Assembly (NCBI GenBank): GCA_949299505.1
Contig: CASGAS010000002.1
Location: 1 to 64,000, forward strand
Length of the DNA stretch: 64,000 nucleotides
DNA from: an uncultured Eubacteriales bacterium
Lineage (GTDB): Bacteria > Bacillota > Clostridia > Oscillospirales > Acutalibacteraceae
Direction of reading: 5' to 3'
Positions 50,572 through 58,425 of the stretch are shown one piece after another; position 1 is the stretch's first letter; each line of letters starts with the position of its first letter. A model generated the notes under the pieces. It ran no database searches. It saw nothing but the letters and a program-made list of their open reading frames with translations, and was not told the origin of the DNA. The position numbers were made by a program, and so were the translations under genes.

Positions 50572-52107
50572 ATGAAAAAACCGGTTGTATTGTGCATTAT
50601 GGACGGGTTCGGCTACAACCCGTCGGAAAAAGGCAATGCGATTCGCGCTGCAAAAACGCCGCGGCTGGATGCGTTGATGGAGCAGAATCCGATGACCTAT
50701 ATCGGCGCGTCCGGCATGGACGTCGGCTTGCCGGACGGCCAGATGGGCAATTCCGAAGTCGGACATACCAACATCGGCGCGGGCCGAATCGTTTATCAGG
50801 AACTGACGCGTATCACAAAGTCCATTGCAGACGGCGACTTCTTTCAAAACGAAGCGTTTTTAGGCGCGGTCGAAAATTGTAAAAAGCATGGCTCTGCGCT
50901 GCATTTGATCGGGCTTTTGTCCGACGGCGGCGTCCACAGCCACAACACGCATTTGTATGCGCTTCTTTCACTTGCCAAGAAAAACGGGCTGCAAGACGTT
51001 TATGTGCACTGTCTTTTGGACGGCCGTGACGTGCCGCCGGCTTCCGGCGTCGAATACATCCGCGAGCTGCAGCAGAAAATGCAGGAAATCGGTGTCGGCC
51101 GTATTGCAACGGTCATGGGACGCTTCTACGCTATGGACCGCGACAACATTTGGGACCGCGTGGGTATGGCGTACCGCGCCATGGTTGAACGTGAAGGCGT
51201 ACAGACCGACGACCCGATTGCGGCTGTGGAAGCCTCCTACGAGACGATTGACGGCGACGGCAAGCATTTGACCGACGAGTTCGTGATGCCGACGGTTGTT
51301 TCCGGCGGCGCACCCATTGCCGCGAACGATTCCGTCATCTTTTTCAACTTCCGTCCCGATCGCGCGCGCGAAATCACCCGTACTTTTGTGGACCCGGATT
51401 TTACCGGCTTTGCGCGCAAGGCCTTTTTCCCGCTTTACTACGTCTGCATGACGCAGTATGACGAAGAAATGCCGAATGTGGAAGTGGCTTTTAAGCCGGA
51501 ACGGCTTGTGAACACGATGGGCGAGTACTTGTCCAAGCTCGGTAAGACGCAGCTGCGCATTGCGGAGACGCAGAAATACGCGCATGTGACGTTCTTTTAT
51601 AACGGCGGCGAGGAAAAGGTCTATCCGGGTGAAGACCGCATCCTGATTGACTCCCCGAAAATTTCGACGTTTGACCTCAAGCCGGAAATGAGCGCGTATG
51701 AGGTCTGCGATGCGGCGTGCAAGGAAATTCGCAGCGGAAAATATGACGTGGTGATTCTGAACTATGCCAACTGTGACATGGTGGGGCACACGGGCGTATT
51801 CGATGCGGCCGTCAAGGCGGTCGAGGCGGTCGATACTTGCGTCGGCAAGCTGACGGACGCGGTGCTGGAGATGGACGGGGTGATTCTGATTACGGCCGAC
51901 CACGGCAACGCGGACCAGATGGTTGCGGAAGACGGCACGCCGTTCACCGCGCACACGACCAATCCGGTACCGCTGGTTGTCGTCGGGTATCCCTGCAAGC
52001 TGAAACAGGCCGGCGGTCGCCTTTGCGACCTTTCTCCGACGATGCTTGCCATTATGGGCATCCCGCAGCCTGCGGAAATGACCGGCGTTTCACTGCTCGA
52101 AGAATAA
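50572..52107 (+). CDS. gpmI: 2,3-bisphosphoglycerate-independent phosphoglycerate mutase
   Basis: Mn-dependent glycolytic mutase of the alkaline phosphatase superfamily. In 511 residues: VVLCIMDGFGYNPSEKGNAI (metal site), GQMGNSEVGHTNIGAGRIV with the catalytic Ser, HLIGLLSDGGVHSHNTH, HCLLDGRDVPPAS, FNFRPDRAREI, and MVGHTGVFDAAVKAVEAVDT with ITADHGNADQM at the end. Its stop lies inside the convergent spmB gene (18-bp overlap), and no terminator separates the two. Confidence 0.97.
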   Translation: MKKPVVLCIMDGFGYNPSEKGNAIRAAKTPRLDALMEQNPMTYIGASGMDVGLPDGQMGNSEVGHTNIGAGRIVYQELTRITKSIADGDFFQNEAFLGAVENCKKHGSALHLIGLLSDGGVHSHNTHLYALLSLAKKNGLQDVYVHCLLDGRDVPPASGVEYIRELQQKMQEIGVGRIATVMGRFYAMDRDNIWDRVGMAYRAMVEREGVQTDDPIAAVEASYETIDGDGKHLTDEFVMPTVVSGGAPIAANDSVIFFNFRPDRAREITRTFVDPDFTGFARKAFFPLYYVCMTQYDEEMPNVEVAFKPERLVNTMGEYLSKLGKTQLRIAETQKYAHVTFFYNGGEEKVYPGEDRILIDSPKISTFDLKPEMSAYEVCDAACKEIRSGKYDVVILNYANCDMVGHTGVFDAAVKAVEAVDTCVGKLTDAVLEMDGVILITADHGNADQMVAEDGTPFTAHTTNPVPLVVVGYPCKLKQAGGRLCDLSPTMLAIMGIPQPAEMTGVSLLEE

Positions 52108-52614
52108 TCGGACCACGAGACCGGAAAGCAAAAAACTGATACCATCGGCACACAGCGCGCACAGCACTGTGTGCCGAATTTTTTTGACGCCGACCGCACC
52201 GAAATAGACGGTTATCGTATAAAAGGCCGTTTCCGTCGAGCCGGCAATCACACTGGCGGTTCGCCCAATATATGAATCCGGTCCGTAAGCCGTCAGAACG
52301 GCCTGAAAGGCGCTTAAGGAGCCGCTTCCGGAGATGGGAGAAAGCAGACATAACGCAAGCACTTCGGCCGGGAAACCAATTTTCGCAAGCACCGGTGATA
52401 AAAAAGCGGTCAGTTTTTCAATACAGCCGCTGGCCGTCAGCATTTGTACGGCAAGCAAAAGGCCGCAAAAGGTAGGCAGCAGGGAAACGGCGGACAACAG
52501 GTTCTCTTTTGCGCCCTTCAAAAAAGTATCAAGCACCGGAACCCGCTTATAAATCCCGTGCAGCAGAATCCCGCCTACGCAAAACAGCAGAAAGGCCGTT
52601 CCAATGCCGTTCAT
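52090..52614 (-). CDS. spmB: Spore maturation protein B
   Basis: A 174-aa membrane protein of the nucleoside-recognition (Gate) family, needed with SpmA for proper spore core dehydration in Bacillus. Matching parts are YKRVPVLDTFLKGAKENLLSAVSLLP and LLSPISGSGSLSAFQAVL, then TASVIAGSTETAFYTITVYFGAVGVKK. Its start overlaps the spmA stop by four bases, and its 3' end overlaps gpmI on the other strand. Confidence 0.92.
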   Translation of the reverse strand: MNGIGTAFLLFCVGGILLHGIYKRVPVLDTFLKGAKENLLSAVSLLPTFCGLLLAVQMLTASGCIEKLTAFLSPVLAKIGFPAEVLALCLLSPISGSGSLSAFQAVLTAYGPDSYIGRTASVIAGSTETAFYTITVYFGAVGVKKIRHTVLCALCADGISFLLSGLVVRLFFEQ

Positions 52615-53189
52615 TTCCGCGTTTTCTCCAAGAGTTTAGCCAAAAGAACAGCGACAAAGCAGCCGGAAAAGGAGACCAAAAGCGTTGCTGGCAAAATCTC
52701 CATAGGCGCGGCCGAACCGCTTTCCAGCCGCAGCATGGCGACCGTTGTCGGGATTAAACGCACGCAGGAGGAGTTGAGCACGACAAACAGAATCATTTCC
52801 GGGGATGCGACATTCGATTTCCCGGAAAGCCGATGAAGCCGCTGCATGGCGGCAATTCCGGCGGGCGTCGCCGCGTTGCCAAGCCCCAGCAAATTTGCAG
52901 ACAGATTGACTGCGATGGCTGATTTCGCCTCGTCATCGTACCGGATACCGGGGAACAGGCGGTTGAGAAGCGGCGACAACAGGAATTCTATTTTTTTTAT
53001 TAGTCCGGAATCCACTGCGATTCGCATCAGACCGCCCCACAAGCAGAAAATTCCCGCCATTTTCAGCGTGATGGTTACGGCTTCCTGCGCAGCGGAAAAT
53101 ATAGCGTTTGCAGCCGGCTGCGCTTCGCCGTTTATAAGTGCAAACACAATAGAGAGAAGAATCATGCACGCCCAAATCCGGTTCATCAT
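52611..53189 (-). CDS. spmA: Spore maturation protein A
   Basis: A 192-aa membrane protein, partner of SpmB. It aligns with Bacillus SpmA: MNRIWACMILLSIVFALINGE, VTITLKMAGIFCLWGGLMRIAVDSGLI, NLSANLLGLGNAATPAGIAAM, NSSCVRLIPTTVAMLRLESGS. The ATG at 53189 (or 53186) matches the Bacillus N-terminus; the ribosome site is weak (GGTGAT). The upstream in-frame region overlaps the divergent abrB-like gene and is not coding. Confidence 0.92.
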   Translation of the reverse strand: MMNRIWACMILLSIVFALINGEAQPAANAIFSAAQEAVTITLKMAGIFCLWGGLMRIAVDSGLIKKIEFLLSPLLNRLFPGIRYDDEAKSAIAVNLSANLLGLGNAATPAGIAAMQRLHRLSGKSNVASPEMILFVVLNSSCVRLIPTTVAMLRLESGSAAPMEILPATLLVSFSGCFVAVLLAKLLEKTRK

Positions 53190-53225
53190 TCGTATCACCG
53201 GTATCAATATATTGGACTGTGAAAA

Positions 53226-53255
53226 AGAATATGCGGATGTTGACAAAAATGTCAA
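53226..53255 (-). promoter_or_regulatory. Candidate promoter of spmA-spmB
   Basis: Minus strand: -35 TTGACA (53250-53255), 18-bp spacer, -10 TATTCT (53226-53231). Its -35 is one arm of the palindrome at 53240-53255. Bacillus spmA uses a mother-cell sigma factor, so this sigma-A-like reading needs a test. Confidence 0.5.
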
Positions 53256-53267
53256 ATAATGTAATAA
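53240..53267 (+). promoter_or_regulatory. Promoter of the abrB-like gene, with symmetric -35 palindrome
   Basis: -35 TTGACA (53240-53245), 16-bp spacer, -10 TAATAA (53262-53267). TTGACAAAAATGTCAA (53240-53255) is a perfect palindrome in which each arm is the -35 box of one of two divergent promoters. Confidence 0.6.
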
Positions 53268-53300
53268 TGAATACAGTTTCGTAGAAAAGGAGGATGGCCG

Positions 53301-53582
53301 ATGAAATCGACCGGGATTGTGCGGGGCCTTGACAAAATGGGTCGAATCGTGCTGCCGATGGAAATTCGGAAAATGCTGCACCTGATTGATGACAAAAGCT
53401 GCGTGGAGTTTTACACGGAAGCGGATACGGTCATCCTGAAGAAATACACGCCGGCCTGCATTTTCTGCGACCGTGCGGACGACACGGTGGAGTACCACGG
53501 CATGAAAATTTGCCGGGATTGCCTGCGCAAGCTAAACGACCTTGCCGACGTGCAGAATCCAACCGAAACGGATGAAGCGTAA
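53301..53582 (+). CDS. AbrB-family transition-state-type regulator with C-terminal Cys cluster
   Basis: A 93-aa DNA-binding protein. Residues 1-50 match the AbrB/SpoVT swapped-hairpin domain (MKSTGIVRGLDKMGRIVLPMEIRKML, then VEFYTEADTVILKKY). The second half differs from AbrB: CIFC and CRDC pairs (CxxC...CxxC) suggest a zinc ribbon or zinc-stabilised oligomer. AAGGAGG precedes the ATG. Divergence from spmA over a palindromic promoter suggests autoregulation and a link to sporulation timing (inference). Confidence 0.9.
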   Translation: MKSTGIVRGLDKMGRIVLPMEIRKMLHLIDDKSCVEFYTEADTVILKKYTPACIFCDRADDTVEYHGMKICRDCLRKLNDLADVQNPTETDEA

Positions 53583-53591
53583 ACCGCAAAA

Positions 53592-53631
53592 AAAAAGCTC
53601 TCTGTACAGAAATTGTACAGAGAGCTTTTTT
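53592..53631. terminator. Bidirectional terminator between abrB-like gene and rex
   Basis: Seventeen-base perfect stem AAAAAGCTCTCTGTACA / TGTACAGAGAGCTTTTT with loop GAAAT and flanking A- and T-runs. Confidence 0.95.
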
Positions 53632-53639
53632 CGCTTTGG

Positions 53640-54269
53640 TTAAAGGTTGTTCAAGTGATAGCTAAGCGTCATCAGACTGTCGGACAGATGGACGTTTTCC
53701 ACGGCAATGCCCGGGTAGTTTGCGGCGATGTCATAGTGCGTGAAATTCCAAAAGCCCTTTACACCGAGCTTGATAAGCTCCTCGGTGACGTCCGCCGCGC
53801 TGTCGCTCGGAATACAGAGCACGGCCACAACCGGCGTGTTTTCCCGGCAAAAGTCGTACAGCCCTCCAATCGGGCGGATGGGCAGTCCGCGGACAAGCTG
53901 ACCGGCAAGCGCTTCGTTTTTATCGAAAATGCCAATCAGATTGAAGCCGCGCTCCTCAAAGGACATGTGCGCCGCGACGGCACGGCCGAGATTGCCCGCG
54001 CCAATCAGTACGGTTTTCGCCTTTTTGTTGACGCCGAGAATTTTCCCGATTTCCGTATAAAGCTGGCTGACATTGTAGCCGTAGCCCTGCTGTCCGAACC
54101 CGCCGAAGCAGTTGAGGTCCTGGCGAATCTGTGAAGCCGTAAAGCCCATTCGCTTGGATAGCTCGCTGCTGGAAATGCGCTGCAGGCCGCTTTTTTTCAT
54201 CTCGCCTAAAAAGCGGTAATACCGCGGCAAGCGTTTGATTACGGAAATCGAAACATCGTTTTTCGGCAT
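53640..54269 (-). CDS. rex: Redox-sensing transcriptional repressor Rex
   Basis: NADH/NAD-sensing repressor of fermentative and respiratory genes. The 209-aa protein has an N-terminal winged helix (VIKRLPRYYRFLGEMKKSG, SSSELSKRMGFTASQIRQDLNCFGGFGQQGYGY) and a Rossmann NAD-binding domain with VLIGAGNLGRAVAAH. A domain-swapped C-terminal helix (SDSLMTLSYHL) completes it. It follows icd by 9 bp, so it is expressed with acn and icd. Confidence 0.96.
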   Translation of the reverse strand: MPKNDVSISVIKRLPRYYRFLGEMKKSGLQRISSSELSKRMGFTASQIRQDLNCFGGFGQQGYGYNVSQLYTEIGKILGVNKKAKTVLIGAGNLGRAVAAHMSFEERGFNLIGIFDKNEALAGQLVRGLPIRPIGGLYDFCRENTPVVAVLCIPSDSAADVTEELIKLGVKGFWNFTHYDIAANYPGIAVENVHLSDSLMTLSYHLNNL

Positions 54270-54278
54270 ATCCTCACC

Positions 54279-55448
54279 TCATTTATTTAAGGATCGTACG
54301 GTCTCCATGACATAATCGCCGAACGCGCTGCAGGTTGCGCCGTCTTCACGGCCGGTAATCTGCAGCTTCTTTTCTTCAAACATGCAGATGTCCAAAGCGC
54401 GTTCCAGCAAATCAGCCTGCTTCTGCTTGCCAATGTGGGAAAGCAGCATAACGCTGGCACGAAGCATGGAGCAGGGGTCCGCGTACTGCGCGCGTCCCTC
54501 GCGAACCATGCGCGGGGCGGAGCCGTGGATGGCTTCAAACATGGCGTAGCGTTTGCCGAGATTCGCGCTGCCCGCCGTGCCGACGCCGCCCTGGAATTCC
54601 GCGGCTTCGTCTGTAATGATATCGCCGTACAGGTTCGGCAGAATAAAGACCTTAAAGTCGCGCCGCCGTTTTTCGTCAATGAGCTTCGCGGTCGTGATGT
54701 CTACATACCACTCGTCCGTTGTGATGTCCGGGTACTCTTCGCCGACCGCCTTGCAGATGCGCAGGAACTTGCCGTCCGTCGTTTTAATGACGTTCGCCTT
54801 GTTGATAATGGAAACGCGGTCTTTTCCGTTTTTGCGTGCGTATTCGTAAGCAAGGCGCGCGATTCGCTCCGTACCCTCAGAGGTGGTAACCACAAAGTCC
54901 ATCGCAAGGTCGTCGTCTACCTCTACGCCCTTGGAGCCGACCGCATACGCGCCCTCGGTGTTTTCCCGGAAGAAGGTCCAGTCGATGCCAAGCTCACGCA
55001 CCTTGACGGGGCGGACGTTTGCAAACAGGTCCAGCGCCTTGCGCATGGCGACGTTGGCGCTTTCGATGTTCGGCCAGGGGTCGCCCGCCTGCGGCGTCGT
55101 GGTCGGGCCCTTCAAAATCACATGGCAGGCCTTAAGCTGTTCCAGAACATCGTCGGGAATCGCTTTCATTGCGGCGACGCGATTTTCAATCGTCAAACCA
55201 TCGATTTCACGGAACTCGACCTTGCCGGCCTTGACGTCGTCCTCCAGCATATAGGCGAGCACGCGCGCCGATTCTTTTGTGATAATCGGGCCGATCCCGT
55301 CGCCGCCGCAAACGCCGATAATAATTTTATCTAAGCTGTTGTAATCCACAAAATCCTTTTCCGCCTTAATCCGGTCGGAACGCGCGGACTGCTCGCGCAC
55401 CAGAAGCTCAAAGGATTTCAGCGCTTTTTGCAGTTGTTCTTCGGTCAT
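54279..55448 (-). CDS. icd: NAD(P)-dependent isocitrate dehydrogenase-like enzyme
   Basis: Oxidative decarboxylation of isocitrate to 2-oxoglutarate, by family and by its acn neighbour. The 389-aa protein has GGDGIGPIITKESARVL, NVRPVKVRELGIDWTFFRENTEGAYAVG (substrate Arg/Ser region), NKANVIKTTDGKF, DITTAKLIDEKRR, LPNLYGDIITDEAAEFQGGVGTAGSANLG and EAIHGSAPRMVREG. An N-terminal helix of about 35 residues precedes the fold. The second ATG (55448) is chosen since GGAGG lies 8 bases upstream. Isopropylmalate or homoisocitrate dehydrogenase are alternatives. Confidence 0.87.
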   Translation of the reverse strand: MTEEQLQKALKSFELLVREQSARSDRIKAEKDFVDYNSLDKIIIGVCGGDGIGPIITKESARVLAYMLEDDVKAGKVEFREIDGLTIENRVAAMKAIPDDVLEQLKACHVILKGPTTTPQAGDPWPNIESANVAMRKALDLFANVRPVKVRELGIDWTFFRENTEGAYAVGSKGVEVDDDLAMDFVVTTSEGTERIARLAYEYARKNGKDRVSIINKANVIKTTDGKFLRICKAVGEEYPDITTDEWYVDITTAKLIDEKRRRDFKVFILPNLYGDIITDEAAEFQGGVGTAGSANLGKRYAMFEAIHGSAPRMVREGRAQYADPCSMLRASVMLLSHIGKQKQADLLERALDICMFEEKKLQITGREDGATCSAFGDYVMETVRSLNK

Positions 55449-55463
55449 TGCCATTTCCTCCTT

Positions 55464-57395
55464 TTACAGGGATTCCCTTGTGTAATTCAGCAGGCCGCCC
55501 GCCAGCAAAATATCTTTCTGGCGCTCGGACAGCGTGTAGGTCAATTTGTACTGCTTTCCGGTCGTCTTGTCCTCAAGCGTTACGTCGGCGCCGGATTTTA
55601 GCTCCGCCTTTATGTTGGGCAGGCACAGCAAATCGTTTTCGCTGATTTCGTCATAATCCGCTTCGTTTTGGAAGTTTAACGGCAAAATACCGGCGTTGAT
55701 TAAGTTGGCGCAGTGAATACGCGCAAAGGACTTTGTAATCACGGCTTTGACGCCAAGATACAGCGGTACGAGCGCCGCGTGTTCACGCGAAGAGCCCTGC
55801 CCGTAGTTCGCGCCGCCGATGACGATGCCTTTTCCTTCCTTTTTGCAGCGCTCCGGGAAGGTCTTGTCGCATACGCCGAAGCAGAACTGCGAAAGATACG
55901 GAATGTTGGAGCGATAGGGGAGGATTTTGGCGCCCGCGGGCATGATGTGGTCGGTCGTTATGTCGTCGCCGACCTTGAGCACCGCTTTGGCTTCAATCGA
56001 ATCCGGCAGCTTATCCGTCGTCGGGAATGGCTTGATATTCGGCCCGTACAGGATCTCGACGTCTTTGGCTTCCTCCAAAGAAGCGGGGGGTATAATCATG
56101 TTGTCGTTGACGTCGAATTTTTCCGGCATAGCAATGTCCAGCGGCTCGCCGAGCTCGCGCGGGTCAGACAAAACGCCCGTGAGCGCGGAATATGCGGCGA
56201 CCTCGGGGCTGACCAGATAAATGCCCGCGTCCGCCGTGCCGGAACGGCCCTCAAAGTTGCGGTTGAACGTGCGCAGCGAAATGCCGCCTGAGTTCGGCGA
56301 CTGCCCCATGCCGATGCACGGGCCGCACGCGCTTTCCAGAATCCGCGCGCCCGCGTTTATCATATCGGCAAGCGCGCCGTTTTTCGCAAGCATGTTGAGT
56401 ACCTGCTTGGAACCGGGCGCGATGGACAGACTGACGGTCGGCGCAACGGTTTTGCCCTTCAAAATGGCGGCGACCTTGAGCATATCCATCAAGGAGGAGT
56501 TGGTGCAGGAACCGATGCAGACCTGATCGACCTTTATCTTTCCGATTTCCGTCACCGACTTGACGCGGTCGGGCATATGCGGCATAGCGGCCATCGGCGC
56601 CAGGGCAGAGAGGTCGATTTCGATGGTTTCGTCGTACACGGCGTCGGCGTCGGCCGCCAGCGGCGTCCAATCCTCTTCGCGTCCCTGCGCCTTCAAAAAC
56701 GCCTTTGTCACTTCGTCGGAGGGGAAAACCGAGGTGGTCGCGCCAAGCTCGGCGCCCATGTTCGTAATGGTTGCGCGCTCGGGGACGGACAGCATCTGCA
56801 CGCCGTCGCCCGTATATTCAATGATTTTTCCGACGCCGCCCTTGACGGTCATGCGGCGCAGGACCTCGAGAATCACGTCTTTCGCGGCGACATAGGGAGA
56901 CAGTTTCCCGGTTAAGCGCACGTTGACGATTTTGGGCATGGTGATGTAATAGGTGCCGCCGCCCATGGCCACGGCGACGTCCAGACCGCCGGCGCCCATG
57001 GCGAGCATCCCGATGCCGCCGCCGGTCGGCGTATGGCTGTCAGAACCGATCAGCGTCTTGCCGGGCTTTCCGAAGCGCTCCAGGTGCACCTGGTGGCAAA
57101 TGCCGTTGCCGGGGCGGGAAAAGCGAATCCCGCGCTTTTTCGCTACAGACTGGATAAAACGGTGGTCGTCCGCGTTTTCAAAGCCGGTTTGGAGAGTGTT
57201 GTGGTCGATGTATGCGACAGAAAGCTCCGTGCGGACACGCTCAATCCCCATCGCTTCAAATTCAAGATACGCCATTGTTCCGGTCGCGTCCTGGGTCAGG
57301 GTCTGGTCAATGCGCAGACCAACCTCAGAGCCGGGCGTCATATCGCCCGTAACCAAATGACTTTTGATAAGCTTTTGTGCTGCGGTTAAGCCCAT
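55464..57395 (-). CDS. acn: Aconitate hydratase (monomeric, LeuC/LeuD-fusion-like type)
   Basis: 4Fe-4S enzyme converting citrate to isocitrate. At 643 aa it is the short type found in Clostridia rather than the 900-aa AcnA. Cluster ligands are the Cys in IGSCTNSSLMD and the CxxC of SACGPCIGMGQSP. GSDSHTPTGGGIGMLAMGAGGLDVAVAMGGG and the swivel-domain motif NYGQGSSREHAALVPLYLGV are clear. It begins an acn-icd-rex operon: 15 bp to icd. This supplies 2-oxoglutarate in the oxidative half of a partial TCA cycle; citrate synthase is not in the window. Confidence 0.93.
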   Translation of the reverse strand: MGLTAAQKLIKSHLVTGDMTPGSEVGLRIDQTLTQDATGTMAYLEFEAMGIERVRTELSVAYIDHNTLQTGFENADDHRFIQSVAKKRGIRFSRPGNGICHQVHLERFGKPGKTLIGSDSHTPTGGGIGMLAMGAGGLDVAVAMGGGTYYITMPKIVNVRLTGKLSPYVAAKDVILEVLRRMTVKGGVGKIIEYTGDGVQMLSVPERATITNMGAELGATTSVFPSDEVTKAFLKAQGREEDWTPLAADADAVYDETIEIDLSALAPMAAMPHMPDRVKSVTEIGKIKVDQVCIGSCTNSSLMDMLKVAAILKGKTVAPTVSLSIAPGSKQVLNMLAKNGALADMINAGARILESACGPCIGMGQSPNSGGISLRTFNRNFEGRSGTADAGIYLVSPEVAAYSALTGVLSDPRELGEPLDIAMPEKFDVNDNMIIPPASLEEAKDVEILYGPNIKPFPTTDKLPDSIEAKAVLKVGDDITTDHIMPAGAKILPYRSNIPYLSQFCFGVCDKTFPERCKKEGKGIVIGGANYGQGSSREHAALVPLYLGVKAVITKSFARIHCANLINAGILPLNFQNEADYDEISENDLLCLPNIKAELKSGADVTLEDKTTGKQYKLTYTLSERQKDILLAGGLLNYTRESL

Positions 57396-57443
57396 AGCTG
57401 TGTACTCCTTACTTTTTCATTTTTTTAACAATCTTATGAGCAT

Positions 57444-57472
57444 ATTCTAATACGCTGCGAAAAGTTTGTCAA
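57444..57472 (-). promoter_or_regulatory. Promoter of acn-icd-rex
   Basis: Minus strand: -35 TTGACA (57467-57472), 17-bp spacer, -10 TAGAAT (57444-57449). An A-rich leader of about 40 nt follows. Confidence 0.78.
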
Positions 57473-57557
57473 GAAACAGGCAACCATTTTAATAGGAAAA
57501 AAGAGGAATCCTATCCATCCGTCCGCAGATTCCCCATAGCGCCGGGAACTCCGGGGA

Positions 57558-57586
57558 TTGATTCGCATGGTTCTTTGTGTTATAAT
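57558..57586 (+). promoter_or_regulatory. Promoter of the tepA-like gene and ftsK
   Basis: -35 TTGATT (57558-57563), 17-bp spacer, -10 TATAAT (57581-57586), about 70 bp before the start. Confidence 0.68.
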
Positions 57587-57654
57587 ACATTGAGTCGATA
57601 TCTGCCTTTTTCCTGTGCATACTATAAACAGTTGTCCAAGGGAGGCTTTTTAGT

Positions 57655-58383
57655 ATGCGAATGAAAAAGAGAACGGATTTGTTTCAGACTGTTATGCACC
57701 CGGTTGGGCTGCAAACGGAAGAACCGGCTGACGATACGGACACGCCGATTCGCGAAATCGTGGAAACCGGCTCCATCACCGTTTCCAAGGACGGGCACTT
57801 GATTCATTGCCTGACGATTATCGGGCAGATCGAGGGCCATTATATTCTGCCCGCGCAGAATAAAACCACAAAATACGAGCATGTCATACCGCAGCTGGTC
57901 GCCATAGAAGAAAGCAGTGAAATCGAAGGCCTTTTGCTGATTCTCAACACGGTCGGCGGCGACATTGAGGCGGGCCTTGCCATAGCGGAGCTTATCAGCG
58001 GCATGCAGACGCCCACCGTTTCACTGGTTCTCGGCGGCGGGCATTCCATCGGTGTTCCGCTGGCGGTGGCGGCGAAGGAATCCTTTATTGTCCCGTCCGC
58101 GACGATGACCATTCATCCGGTGCGTATGAACGGCCTTGTGCTCGGCGTTCCGCAGACGTTTTCCTACTTTCAGAAAATGCAGGAACGCATTGTGGATTTT
58201 GTTGCGCGAAATTCCAACATGCCGCCGGAACGGTTCCGCGAATATATGCTGGCGACCGGGGAACTTGCCACGGACGTCGGTACGGTTCTGGAGGGCAAGC
58301 AGGCGGTGGAAGCCGGGATGATTGATCACCTCGGCAGCCTTTCCGACGCGCTGGAACGACTGTATCATAGAATTACAAACTAA
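57655..58383 (+). CDS. ClpP-superfamily protease, TepA/YmfB type
   Basis: A 242-aa protein of the ClpP/crotonase fold, close to Bacillus YmfB (TepA). The strand GLLLILNTVGGDIEAGLAIAELI and LVLGGGHSIGVPLAVAAKESF (Ser nucleophile in GHS), followed by ATMTIHPVRMNG (His), give the catalytic residues; the C-terminal VLEGKQAVEAGMIDHLGSLSDAL is typical. It lacks a signal peptide. It lies directly before ftsK/spoIIIE, the same order as ymfB-spoIIIE in Bacillus. Confidence 0.88.
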   Translation: MRMKKRTDLFQTVMHPVGLQTEEPADDTDTPIREIVETGSITVSKDGHLIHCLTIIGQIEGHYILPAQNKTTKYEHVIPQLVAIEESSEIEGLLLILNTVGGDIEAGLAIAELISGMQTPTVSLVLGGGHSIGVPLAVAAKESFIVPSATMTIHPVRMNGLVLGVPQTFSYFQKMQERIVDFVARNSNMPPERFREYMLATGELATDVGTVLEGKQAVEAGMIDHLGSLSDALERLYHRITN

Positions 58384-58425
58384 ATGCGCCATTTTGCGCT
58401 TTTGAAACGACCCAGGGGGGATTTG

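Noticed and set aside
57425..57431. TTGTTAA half-site (minus strand) in the acn leader as a Rex operator
   Set aside because: Only one arm matches the clostridial Rex pattern; the other arm lies in an A-rich run and fits poorly.
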